From Tritrichomonas musculus (taxonomy: Eukaryota > Parabasalia > Tritrichomonadida > Tritrichomonadidae), in contig JAPFFF010000014.1 in assembly GCA_039105265.1 (NCBI GenBank), positions 744,001 to 808,000 on the forward strand: 64,000 nt of DNA, given 5' to 3'. Positions within the stretch are counted from its first letter, which is position 1; every line of letters starts with the position of its first letter. This document shows, one piece after another, positions 53,841-63,119 of this stretch. The notes under the pieces are model-generated. The model saw only the letters and a list, made by a program, of their open reading frames with translations. It did no database searches and was not told the DNA's origin. Position numbers and translations under genes: made by a program.

Positions 53841-53990
53841 TTAACAAGGTAGAATATACAGAACTTTTTGAATTTAATTTTTTAAGAAAAATAAAAAGAT
53901 TCCTTTAAAAAAGTTTCAATGTTTGATAATTTCTATTGAAACAAATTGATTGATATTTCAATTTTGAAAAACTCTATCATTCAAATAAAG

Positions 53991-55376
53991 TTAACAATAA
54001 TTATTTATTAATTCTAATAAAAGAGATAATTGCTCATCTATAAGATCGTCACCAATCTGGATATCAGTCAATTCTTCTTTTATAGTTTGCAAAAAATAAG
54101 GATAAGCATTAGATCTATCAACAACAACATTAAGAAAATGAATAATTTTTGCAGATAATTCATAGTTTGTTTCATCTATATTTTCAACAGCAATACGGAT
54201 AAATTCTTTGTTTATTATGTATTGCAATTGAGTTGCATTTGCCTTCTCAGATAAAGAAATAATTAAATCCATCATAATACTTTTAGCTTGATACGACTCC
54301 TCCTTACAAATTGCTGTAAAGTTGAACTTACATATTTGATCAAATAAATTCTTTTGATAATCTTTCGCATTTTTATACCAACATAAAAAAAAAGTAAGGG
54401 CTTCAATTATAATTTCTTTTTTCTTATCTGATAAAGATTTCTTAGCTTCAAATAGTGTACGCAAACGGTTCATTTCTTGGAAAATCTCGTCACCATATTT
54501 AGATAAAGCTGAAAGTAGTTGAAATGAAGAAATCCTTTTTTTAAGATTTTGATTACTTACTTGAAGAAAAGCTGATAAATTTTCAATGTAGGTCGTGCCA
54601 TCTATTCCATATTGTTTAATATAAACTAAAATATCAATAGAACTATATAAAGTTAAGTCAGTTAAAATATTTAAAGCCAGAACCGATTCCTCCCCAGATA
54701 AATTTGAAACTTCTTGGAGAGGATAGATCAAGCTTTTGAAACAGTCTGGAACAGGATGGATCTGAACTAAAAAACTAACAATTTCAAGTGAAACAATAAT
54801 AAGATCATTTTGGTCATCGTCTTCAGCTGATTTTTGGATATTATTTTCTAATTGCTTCATGGTTTCACTTCGAATAAAAATATCTCGAGAAATTGGATCA
54901 TATATCGATTTAAATATTATATTTTGCAAACGCTTTATATTAGAATCAATTACTTTACTTGAAAAAAAATGCGCTATTTTTTGATATAATTCTTCTGCGA
55001 ACTTAAGATAATTATCACTTCGTGATAATTGGGGGTAATTATCCAAGACTAGATTTAAAAATATTATTCCATTTTCGTAATATTCTCTTTTTGATATAAA
55101 AAATATTGCAATTTCAATATGATTAGGCAAAATATATTGAAAACAAATATCAGGATTCGTTGAAATCATTTCATTTAAAATTTTAATTGTATGTGACGAC
55201 TCTTCAGGAGATTGAAGTAAAATACACGTGAATTGATTTTTGATATTATTAATTAATTCATCACTATATTCAATATTATAACTTTTAATTCGTTTCTGAT
55301 CAAAATCGCCTATCTGAGGATCAATTTCATCAAAAGATTTCTGTTGAAAGTCTGATAAAGATTTATAAAAAGTCAT
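53991..55376 (-). CDS. Helical-repeat (ARM/HEAT-like) protein
   Basis: Predicted all-helical protein of 461 residues. The long frame begins with a TTG at 55400, so I use the ATG at 55376. The minus-strand initiator-like TCATTAT at 55382-55388 lies just before it and would fall within the longer version. Repeated helix pairs of about 40-45 residues (ILNEMISTNPDICFQYILPN, FLNLVLDNYPQLS, LNILTDLTLYSS, HFLNVVVDRSNAYPYFL) suggest an armadillo-like solenoid used for protein binding. No catalytic motif. It resembles in style, and perhaps origin, the protein at 56544-58142 on the other side of ubiquitin. Confidence 0.7.
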   Translation of the reverse strand: MTFYKSLSDFQQKSFDEIDPQIGDFDQKRIKSYNIEYSDELINNIKNQFTCILLQSPEESSHTIKILNEMISTNPDICFQYILPNHIEIAIFFISKREYYENGIIFLNLVLDNYPQLSRSDNYLKFAEELYQKIAHFFSSKVIDSNIKRLQNIIFKSIYDPISRDIFIRSETMKQLENNIQKSAEDDDQNDLIIVSLEIVSFLVQIHPVPDCFKSLIYPLQEVSNLSGEESVLALNILTDLTLYSSIDILVYIKQYGIDGTTYIENLSAFLQVSNQNLKKRISSFQLLSALSKYGDEIFQEMNRLRTLFEAKKSLSDKKKEIIIEALTFFLCWYKNAKDYQKNLFDQICKFNFTAICKEESYQAKSIMMDLIISLSEKANATQLQYIINKEFIRIAVENIDETNYELSAKIIHFLNVVVDRSNAYPYFLQTIKEELTDIQIGDDLIDEQLSLLLELINNYC

Positions 55377-55846
55377 TTCAAATAATGAATTCCTTTTCAA
55401 TTTTTCTTAGCCTTATTGAAATTTGAATTAAATGTTAGGAATATGAGAAAGAATTCATATATCTGTATCTTATTGCTTGATTTTCTTATGCTCAGATATA
55501 CTATTTTTTAGCCCGCAATTTCAATTCTATTTTATATAGAATGGACCAAATTAAAAAATGAGATCCATATTTGAAAAATTGTATTTTCATTGACTCAAAA
55601 TTTAAATATCTCATATAATATGAGTCATATTTAAAAATATATATCTTTTAAATCATATTTTTGCTATGCTTCTTCTATTTTAATAAATTTAAAAAACCAA
55701 CTATAAAAAATTCTAAAATTTTAGATTTTGAATTTAATTTTTGCCTGAAAAATTAAAATTTGTGAAGGTAGATAAACATCAATTCAATTTTGTAAATCAA
55801 CAATTATTCATTCTCGAAATTTTTATTTTTAACATCACTTTTATAA
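55377..55846. other. Divergent spacer before polyubiquitin
   Basis: 470 bp between the ARM-like gene (minus) and ubiquitin (plus). TCACTTTT at 55835-55842 is the likely initiator for ubiquitin. No gene is seen. Confidence 0.55.
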
Positions 55847-56308
55847 ATGCAAATCTTCGTCAAAACCCTTACAGGCAAACACATCACTCTTGAAGTTGAA
55901 CCAACAGATCGTATTGAAGATGTCAAAGCAAAGATCCAAGATAAGGAAGGTATTCCACCAGATCAACAACGTTTGATTTTTGCAGGTAAGCAACTTGAAG
56001 ATGGTAATACTCTTCAAGACTATTCAATCCAAAAGGACTCAACACTCCATTTAGTTCTTCGTTTGAGAGGTGGTATGCAAATCTTCGTCAAAACCCTTAC
56101 AGGCAAACACATCACTCTTGAAGTTGAACCAACAGATCGTATTGAAGATGTCAAAGCAAAGATCCAAGATAAGGAAGGTATTCCACCAGATCAACAACGT
56201 TTGATTTTTGCAGGTAAGCAACTTGAAGATGGTAATACTCTTCAAGACTATTCAATCCAAAAGGACTCAACACTCCACTTAGTTCTTCGTTTAAGAGGTG
56301 GCTATTAA
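55847..56308 (+). CDS. Polyubiquitin, two head-to-tail units
   Basis: Encodes two identical 76-residue ubiquitins followed by a single extra Tyr, so cleavage after each GG yields two ubiquitins. Relative to animal ubiquitin it carries His12, Thr19, Arg22, Asp25, Asn54, Gln57, Ser60 and Asp64, a pattern I associate with trichomonads. All seven lysines and the LRLRGG tail are kept. The two 228-bp units are almost identical in DNA, with differences confined to the last few codons, which points to recent duplication or homogenisation. The leader is about 10 nt from TCACTTTT. Strong codon bias fits high expression. Confidence 0.98.
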   Translation: MQIFVKTLTGKHITLEVEPTDRIEDVKAKIQDKEGIPPDQQRLIFAGKQLEDGNTLQDYSIQKDSTLHLVLRLRGGMQIFVKTLTGKHITLEVEPTDRIEDVKAKIQDKEGIPPDQQRLIFAGKQLEDGNTLQDYSIQKDSTLHLVLRLRGGY

Positions 56309-56543
56309 TTTTTTTAAACATAACAAAGTTTTAATAAATTTTGTTTTTATTTTTAGCATCAGCATTTTTCATTAATAAAACAATTAATATTTTATTCATA
56401 TAAAACGTAATTTATATGTAGCATGAGCATTTATTTTTTTAAAACAACGTCCATCGAATATTTATAAATAAAGAATCTGAATATGAACCTTTAATTTTCT
56501 AATATTACTATATAGCAATAAATTTTTAGTTATTAAAAGTATC

Positions 56544-58142
56544 TCACAAGCCTTGAAAATAGGTATTCAGTACTGATGATGCAAACACTCGATTTGTGGT
56601 GTCAGAGTTAAGAAAAGATTGCAAAACTTCTGGAAATGTCTGTAATATCAAATTTATCTCGGCATCGTTATTTTTACTACTACTAGCAGCTAAAATATGG
56701 TCATTAGTAATTCCAATTTTATTAAGTATGAATTCAATTGCACTAATTATAAAAATAGGATTTGCCTCTTCAAAATCAATAAATGATTCAAACAATTCCG
56801 GCATAAAATTCAAGTTTAAAAATCGATGAAGTTGATCTATTGGTAGATTTTGAATTAGCCCAATTATAAAATTATTCATAGATATTTTTAATTCTGTTTT
56901 TCCGTTTTGATCGATTATTAAAAAGACTTCTTCAATATTCTTATATTCAATGATGGTACTATCTTTTATCATAATTAATTGCTCTAATAAATCAAATAAA
57001 TGGCTCATAATCAAACCTTCATCTGTTGAAAATAGATTTTCAGGCTTATATTGAGAATTGTGAATTCGTTCAACAGTTACATTTAAAATATATGAATAAA
57101 AGTTGGAAACATAATTTTCTCTACCAATCATATCTGCAATACCGTTTATGGCAGAATTAAAATCATAATTATCCTTGCCATCGCAATATTTTTGATCAGA
57201 TGAAATAGACTCGATAATAAATTCAAGAATATTTACAATGTAATTTAGATCAACATTATTAGCGAATATAAAATCTAAAACAGGCAAAATTAGTTGATAA
57301 AATTCATTTTGATAAAATAATATAACCATTGGGCTTTCTTCTCTTAATAATCTTAATAAATTTTGGCAAATATCCGATATTACGATAATACAATTTTGCT
57401 GATCATTGAAATTCTCGAAAACTGAACGGTATCCTTGAAAGACTATATTACAATATGAAATTTTTGAAAGAAGCTTGCCTGAAGATTTTAATAAAATCGA
57501 GCCTAAGCAATCAACAATTTGACGGTCTCTTATTCTGTTGTCATTTACTTTCATTCTTAAAATATTTGATAATGGATATAGCACTTTATTCTTAAATAAA
57601 ATATTAGGTTTTGATCGACACAAATTAGTTACCATATTAATAGTAATGTCAATAGTAACATTATTGTATGCCGGTTTATTGAACATTTCAGGAATAAATT
57701 GATTGTAGTTTATAACATTTTCGTTAATGAAAGGTTCAAGTACTTCGTTTATTTGGTTAAAAATAGTAAAATCATTTACTTCTAAATAATTAACAGTTTC
57801 TTCTGAGTGTGCAATTATTTGATTGATTATTTCAAGAGAGAGATTAAATAGATTAGGGATTTTTGTTTTTATATTTAGCATTATTATCAATAGTTTTTCA
57901 AAAACCTTTTCTGTTTTCATAAAATAAAATGGAAGTCCTCCTTCTTTACAAAAATACTCGCGAACTTTTAGAAGATCTTCTTCAAAGTTATCAAATTTAT
58001 TATTCACATAATGATCAAATAAATTATCGAATATTTCTTTATCAGATAAAGTATTGAACTTGTGATCATTGGCATTGCAATCCGGATCTATTGTAGCCAC
58101 CTTATCTAATTTTAGGTTCTCGGTAGTTTTGTAATTTTCCAT
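56544..58142 (-). CDS. Helical-repeat (ARM/HEAT-like) protein
   Basis: 532-residue, predicted all-helical protein with no catalytic motif. Repeated helix pairs such as LFNLSLEIINQIIAHS, TIDITINMVTNLCRSKP, QIVDCLGSILLKSSG and IVNILEFIIESIS suggest an armadillo-type solenoid. Asn/Ile-rich loops are typical of trichomonad proteins. It is convergent with polyubiquitin (235-bp spacer) and may be a distant relative of the protein at 53991-55376. Function unknown. It stops at TGA. Confidence 0.7.
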   Translation of the reverse strand: MENYKTTENLKLDKVATIDPDCNANDHKFNTLSDKEIFDNLFDHYVNNKFDNFEEDLLKVREYFCKEGGLPFYFMKTEKVFEKLLIIMLNIKTKIPNLFNLSLEIINQIIAHSEETVNYLEVNDFTIFNQINEVLEPFINENVINYNQFIPEMFNKPAYNNVTIDITINMVTNLCRSKPNILFKNKVLYPLSNILRMKVNDNRIRDRQIVDCLGSILLKSSGKLLSKISYCNIVFQGYRSVFENFNDQQNCIIVISDICQNLLRLLREESPMVILFYQNEFYQLILPVLDFIFANNVDLNYIVNILEFIIESISSDQKYCDGKDNYDFNSAINGIADMIGRENYVSNFYSYILNVTVERIHNSQYKPENLFSTDEGLIMSHLFDLLEQLIMIKDSTIIEYKNIEEVFLIIDQNGKTELKISMNNFIIGLIQNLPIDQLHRFLNLNFMPELFESFIDFEEANPIFIISAIEFILNKIGITNDHILAASSSKNNDAEINLILQTFPEVLQSFLNSDTTNRVFASSVLNTYFQGL

Positions 58143-58780
58143 ACTTAAGAATAAAATTAAGAATAAAGGGAAGTAAAATTAGTTAAATGAATGAAAGAAA
58201 TTGAAAATTTTTAACGATATAATTCAATTTTTTTTTTTGGAAAACCCAATTTTTTTTGATATACAAAATAATTTATAAATTAAAATTATTATTCTACTTT
58301 CAAAATCTTCTTAAATTATATTATTCCAAAATATATCTTTATTTTTTTTTTTCTTATCATATATAATAATATGTTGTTTAGAAAAAATGACAAATTGATT
58401 TGAAAGTCATATTACATACATATATGGAAATAATATAAGATAAATATCTAAATAATTAAATAAACCATAAAATATATCAGGAATATTGTTGATGAATAAT
58501 ATATCTTTGGATGAAATTAGAGTTTTAAAAGCTTGATTTTAGAATGGGAATTGTTAAAGTGAAACAGAAAACCAATAATTTGAATTTTAGAATGGAAATT
58601 GTTAAAGTGAATTAATTCATATTTTTGACCTAAATTTTTTTCAATAGTTTATTTAATTCATATTTTTGACCTAAATTTAACCAATATATAATCGTTAATC
58701 AAACATTCAATTCTGAGAGTTTGGCCATATTCAAAAAAAATTAAGAACAACGGTTTTGACAACCACGGCCTTTTCTCATA
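58143..58780. other. Divergent spacer with small direct repeats
   Basis: TTTTAGAATGG(G/A)AATTGTTAAAG occurs at 58537 and 58585 (48-bp offset), and TTCATATTTTTGACCTAAATTT occurs twice about 41 bp apart near 58620 and 58660. The GACCTAAA word is shared with the right ends of the TTAA-flanked elements, so this may hold an element remnant. TCATA abuts the L5 ATG. Confidence 0.55.
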
Positions 58781-59632
58781 ATGAGTGCCAAGATCATCAA
58801 GAACGATTCATACTACTCCCGCTACCAAACACCATTCCGCAGGAGGCTTGAATGCAAGACTGAATATCGCCAACGTGCTGCTCTTATTCAACAAGATAAG
58901 ACAAAATACGGTGCAAAGAAATATCGTCTTGTTGCTCGTATCACAAATACAAAAGTTATTGCCCAAGTTATTGCTGCTGAAGTTGATCACGATATTACAA
59001 TCGCTCAAGCTCTTTCATCTGAACTCCCAAGATATGGAGTAAAACTCGGTCTTTCCAACTATGCTGCTGCATATTGCACTGGTCTCCTTGTCGCACGCCG
59101 TCTTCTTAAGAAATTCGGCCTTGATGAAACATTCAAGACTGCAGTCAAGCCATCTGATGACGATGACGAAGAATCAAGACGCCCATTCAAAGTTCTTCTT
59201 GATGTTGGTCTTCGCCGTACAACAACAGGTGCCCGCGTTTTCGCTGTTCTTAAGGGAGCTATCGATGGCGGTCTCTTCGTCCCACACAGTCCAAAGCGTT
59301 TCGCTGGCGGAGAAAAAGAAAAGAACCAAGCTCGTTTCATCTATGGCGACCATGTTGCTGACTACATGAAGAAACTTGAAGGAGAAAACAAAGATGCATA
59401 CAACAAGCAATTCTCACGCTACATCAAGGAAGGAATTACTGCAGATAAGCTTCATGGCATCTACAAGGCAGCTCATGATGCTATCCGTAAGGATCCATCC
59501 CCAGCACCAAAGGCTACCCAACATTATCAACTTAAGAAGCCACATGATAAGAAGATCACAAGAGAAGAACGCATCAAGAGATTGAACGCTAAGCTTGCAC
59601 AACTCAACCTCCCACCACGTTATAAGGAATAA
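58781..59632 (+). CDS. RPL5: 60S ribosomal protein L5 (uL18)
   Basis: Large-subunit ribosomal protein that binds 5S rRNA. It has 283 residues, slightly shorter than the usual ~297. Family blocks: NDSYYSRYQTPFRRRLECKT, the NTKVIAQV strand, LSNYAAAYCTGLLVARRLL, KVLLDVGLRRTTTGARVFAV, GALKGA-like AVLKGAIDGGLFVPHSPKRF, and a basic C-terminus (KKITREERIKRLNAKLAQLN). The start Met is immediately preceded by TCATA, giving a leader of only a few nucleotides. The gene stands out by higher G+C and strong codon bias, and ends GAATAAATAA, matching the trichomonad UAAA 3'-end pattern. Confidence 0.98.
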   Translation: MSAKIIKNDSYYSRYQTPFRRRLECKTEYRQRAALIQQDKTKYGAKKYRLVARITNTKVIAQVIAAEVDHDITIAQALSSELPRYGVKLGLSNYAAAYCTGLLVARRLLKKFGLDETFKTAVKPSDDDDEESRRPFKVLLDVGLRRTTTGARVFAVLKGAIDGGLFVPHSPKRFAGGEKEKNQARFIYGDHVADYMKKLEGENKDAYNKQFSRYIKEGITADKLHGIYKAAHDAIRKDPSPAPKATQHYQLKKPHDKKITREERIKRLNAKLAQLNLPPRYKE

Positions 59633-59900
59633 ATAAGATTTCTTTAATCACTAAATGATCTTATTGAATTTACTAATTTGAACAATTTTTTTTTGATTTT
59701 ACATTTTACTTATAATTTTTTATATTTATAATTTACTCATTTATCTATAATAAAATTCTAAATTTACTTTTTTTTTTCAAATGAATACTTTCTGTTTTAT
59801 ATAACATTTCTTTAATTTCTGAATATGATCGGGAAATATTTTTTTCATAGAAATTTTCAGAAAAACTTTTTGTATTATTCTTTAATATTAACTAAATTAA

Positions 59901-62768
59901 ATGTCTAAAGGAAACAATTCAAACGGTTCGCAAGCTCGTTCATGGACAACTTATCAATTTTTCAATACAAGATTGGACGCTTTCCAAGCATCTAATGCTT
60001 TTCAAAGCTGGGATTGTTGTGATTCAGGCCATGGCCTTATCGTTTTTGGACAAAACTCTCCAGAAGGACCAATATTATCGACTTTTGCTGGGCAAATATC
60101 AGAAGAAGAAACAGACGTTCCATCAATTTCAATTCCTCAAAGTTCATGGCGAGTAGAACAAGTGCGATCAGCCACATATTATTCGTATATGCTTGCATTT
60201 TTTGTATCACCTACTGATTACATTTTTCATATTTATTCGACTGCTGATGATTTCGCTCAAGTTGGCGAAGTGATTGTTCCTAAGGCTGACATTGAAGCAA
60301 ATTTAGCACCAGGAACACCTCCTCCCGAAGGTATTATTAACCCTATTTCAATTTCTCCAAAACTAAAACGTTTCGCCATTCTAAAAGATGCAAAAACTCT
60401 TCGTGTTTACGAATCACCATACAACACCGTTAAAGTACATGACATTAATTTTCTTGATAACACAGCTGCTGGTACTACTGCCACAAATGGTAACATTACA
60501 AACCATTTTCAAGTTTCTAACTTTCAATTGCAAAGAGTTATTTTTGTTACCACCGAAAATGGCGTTTATTCAACTATTCGTCAAAACAATGGCAGCTTTT
60601 TGGAACCAAAATTACTCTCATCTGAAGGTGTTAAGCCAGGATTTGCTTCAACAACAGCAGATGGGCGTTTGGTTTGCTTAAGAGGCTTAAAAGTCTCTGT
60701 TTATTCAAATACTTCTGAAGATAGAAATGAATACCTTCCATTTGAAATTGAAGAAGACGTTAGAATGATCAAATGGATGAAAAACTCATATTTGGTTACT
60801 GTCTTATCAGATCCAGATAAAACAGCTAATGTTCGTATTTATAACCCCCAAACACATGCCATCTTTGGACGTGCAAGCGATGGTGCACGTGTTAGAAAAC
60901 TTCTTGTTGAATGGAATTCTGTAATTCTTATCTTGGATGATAACTCTGTAACCTTAATGAAAGAATCAAACATGCATGAAAAAATCCAACAACTTATTAA
61001 AAATGAACAATTTGATGTTGCTTTAGTTGTTGCCTCTTCTCAGGCAATGGGTCCAGGAGTCATATCAGAAATTCACCGACAAAGAGGTGACTCATATCAA
61101 GAAAAACATATGTACCAAGAAGCCATTAATGAATATAAAGAAACTATTGGTTCTCTTGAGCCATCCTATGTTATTACCAGATTTATTGATCCACAACATG
61201 CCGAATATCTTATCGATTACCTCGAAGCACTTGCCGAAAAAGGTAAAATGACTAAAGAGCATACAACTCTACTTTTCAACTGCTATACAAAACTCCGCAA
61301 AGAAGAAAAACTTACCCAGATTATTCGTGACTGCTTAAAAGATGCACAAGAGAAAAGAGAACCTAAATTCAACCTCGAAACAGCTGTACAAGTTCTTTGT
61401 ATTACTGGTTTTCAACCAGATGCACTAGCAATTGCAAAAGCTTTCCGTATGCATAAGTATTATACAAAGATGCTTTCAGATAATGGCGAATATATCAAAA
61501 TCCTTGAATATATTCGTGATGTCGAAACTAATGTTGCACTTGGCATTCTTAAAGTTTACGGAAATGACATGATGATATCATTTAATCCAAGCAACAAAAT
61601 TGGATTCAGAAACTACTTGCTTGAGGCATGCTTAACCGGCCTTAGAGAAAAACCTGATTCTGAAGCAAAGAAAAAGATGGATATTGATCAGTTAATGCGA
61701 GTTTTTATCAATTTTCCAAACGAGCTTTACTTTTTCCTCAAAGAATTTATTGAAAGAAATGTGATGACAAATACAATTGATCAAGTTACAAAAGTTGTTT
61801 GGACAACAATGATCGAACTTTGCGTTACGATTAAAAAGGATGAAGATGAAGCCACAAAATATTTCAAAATGGCTAATGGAAAATTTGATTCAGAACAATT
61901 GCTTTTGATTTTCAAAGCAGAAGATTGCAGATATGGCAAAATTCTTCTTTATGAGCATATTCAATATTATCAAGAACTTATCAGAATAGCATTAAATGCC
62001 GAAATTCCAATATTTTGCGATAAATTTGGCCAAAACGATGAAAACATGTATCGTTTGGGTTTAGCAAAATTATCTCATCTTAAAGATGCTGAAAATTTGA
62101 AGAAGCTTATTGATGTTATAGCCAAAAAAGATGGAATTCCTATTCTTGCAGCTCATCAGATTTTGAAAAAATATGGTTTTGCCACATTTGGTATACTTAA
62201 ACCACTCGCAAAAGCCACTTACGAAAGAAAACAAAATCACATTCACGAACTCCAGGAGAATTATTCAAAAATGGAAAAGGACGTATCAAATTCAGAAGAT
62301 CAAACAAACGCGCTCACATACGACCATTTCATTGCAAAACAGACTCGTTGCTCTGGCTGCCATCAAGCAATTGATTTACCCGCAAAACACTTTCTTTGCG
62401 GCCATAGTTTCCATTTAAGATGCCTTGGTGATGATTTAACAAAATGCGCTGTTTGCAAAGAGGAACAAGAAAAAATCGTTAAAAAGAAGGTTAATTCATT
62501 TGAAAAATCCAAAGACTTACTCACTATGAATGATTCAGGTAATGGAAACTTATACAAAATTTTTGATGTCATTAATCCTGAAAAACCACCAGCAGAAATG
62601 CAAGAAAATGAAGAAACTAAACAAGAAAAACCTCAAGATCAGTTTTTGAACTTATGCAAACTATTAACAAAAGATCTTATGAATCCAGATGATGATGGCG
62701 AGAAACTTAAAGCAGCGCAAAAGCTTCACGATCAATATACTGTTCCTACTGATGAACCACCACAGTAA
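59901..62768 (+). CDS. VPS11: Vps11 (HOPS/CORVET core subunit)
   Basis: Core subunit of the HOPS/CORVET tethering complexes that fuse late endosomes and lysosomes/vacuoles. It has 955 residues. The N-terminal half is a beta-propeller (SWRVEQVRSATYYSYM, FAILKDAKTLRVYESPYNTV). This is followed by a clathrin-heavy-chain-like helical solenoid (AINEYKETIGSLEPSYVITRF is a Vps11 hallmark) and a C-terminal RING-H2 finger starting near residue 816: CSGC, FLCGHSFHLRC, then CAVC, with all eight ligands present. Family members are typically 900-1000 residues, so it looks complete. It is followed in the same direction by beta-COP. Confidence 0.95.
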   Translation: MSKGNNSNGSQARSWTTYQFFNTRLDAFQASNAFQSWDCCDSGHGLIVFGQNSPEGPILSTFAGQISEEETDVPSISIPQSSWRVEQVRSATYYSYMLAFFVSPTDYIFHIYSTADDFAQVGEVIVPKADIEANLAPGTPPPEGIINPISISPKLKRFAILKDAKTLRVYESPYNTVKVHDINFLDNTAAGTTATNGNITNHFQVSNFQLQRVIFVTTENGVYSTIRQNNGSFLEPKLLSSEGVKPGFASTTADGRLVCLRGLKVSVYSNTSEDRNEYLPFEIEEDVRMIKWMKNSYLVTVLSDPDKTANVRIYNPQTHAIFGRASDGARVRKLLVEWNSVILILDDNSVTLMKESNMHEKIQQLIKNEQFDVALVVASSQAMGPGVISEIHRQRGDSYQEKHMYQEAINEYKETIGSLEPSYVITRFIDPQHAEYLIDYLEALAEKGKMTKEHTTLLFNCYTKLRKEEKLTQIIRDCLKDAQEKREPKFNLETAVQVLCITGFQPDALAIAKAFRMHKYYTKMLSDNGEYIKILEYIRDVETNVALGILKVYGNDMMISFNPSNKIGFRNYLLEACLTGLREKPDSEAKKKMDIDQLMRVFINFPNELYFFLKEFIERNVMTNTIDQVTKVVWTTMIELCVTIKKDEDEATKYFKMANGKFDSEQLLLIFKAEDCRYGKILLYEHIQYYQELIRIALNAEIPIFCDKFGQNDENMYRLGLAKLSHLKDAENLKKLIDVIAKKDGIPILAAHQILKKYGFATFGILKPLAKATYERKQNHIHELQENYSKMEKDVSNSEDQTNALTYDHFIAKQTRCSGCHQAIDLPAKHFLCGHSFHLRCLGDDLTKCAVCKEEQEKIVKKKVNSFEKSKDLLTMNDSGNGNLYKIFDVINPEKPPAEMQENEETKQEKPQDQFLNLCKLLTKDLMNPDDDGEKLKAAQKLHDQYTVPTDEPPQ

Positions 62769-63119
62769 TTAATTACTATTTTTATTTTATTTTAATTTAT
62801 AAATAACTAAAAAACATACATATATTATATGCATTTATAATCATTTCCCTATTTATTTAAAATATTTTTATTCTTGGATGGGTTGCTAGTTCCAATACTA
62901 TATTTTAACATTACATAGTATAAATATAAAAATTACTCTTACATTCCGATTTTTAGATCTAATCATTATCAATCTTCTGTAGTCTAAAATATTTTATTGG
63001 CTAAGTCTTAAACAAAATTCTTAATTTGTTTTCATATTTGACCAAATATCAATTTATTTAGTTTTCAATTTGAATCTTTCAAGGTCAAAGAGTTTGCCCA
63101 TTTCTATTCTATCTAAAAA
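62769..63119. other. Spacer between Vps11 and beta-COP
   Basis: 351 bp, AT-rich, with no gene. TTCTATTCTATCTAAAA lies just before the beta-COP ATG. Confidence 0.5.
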
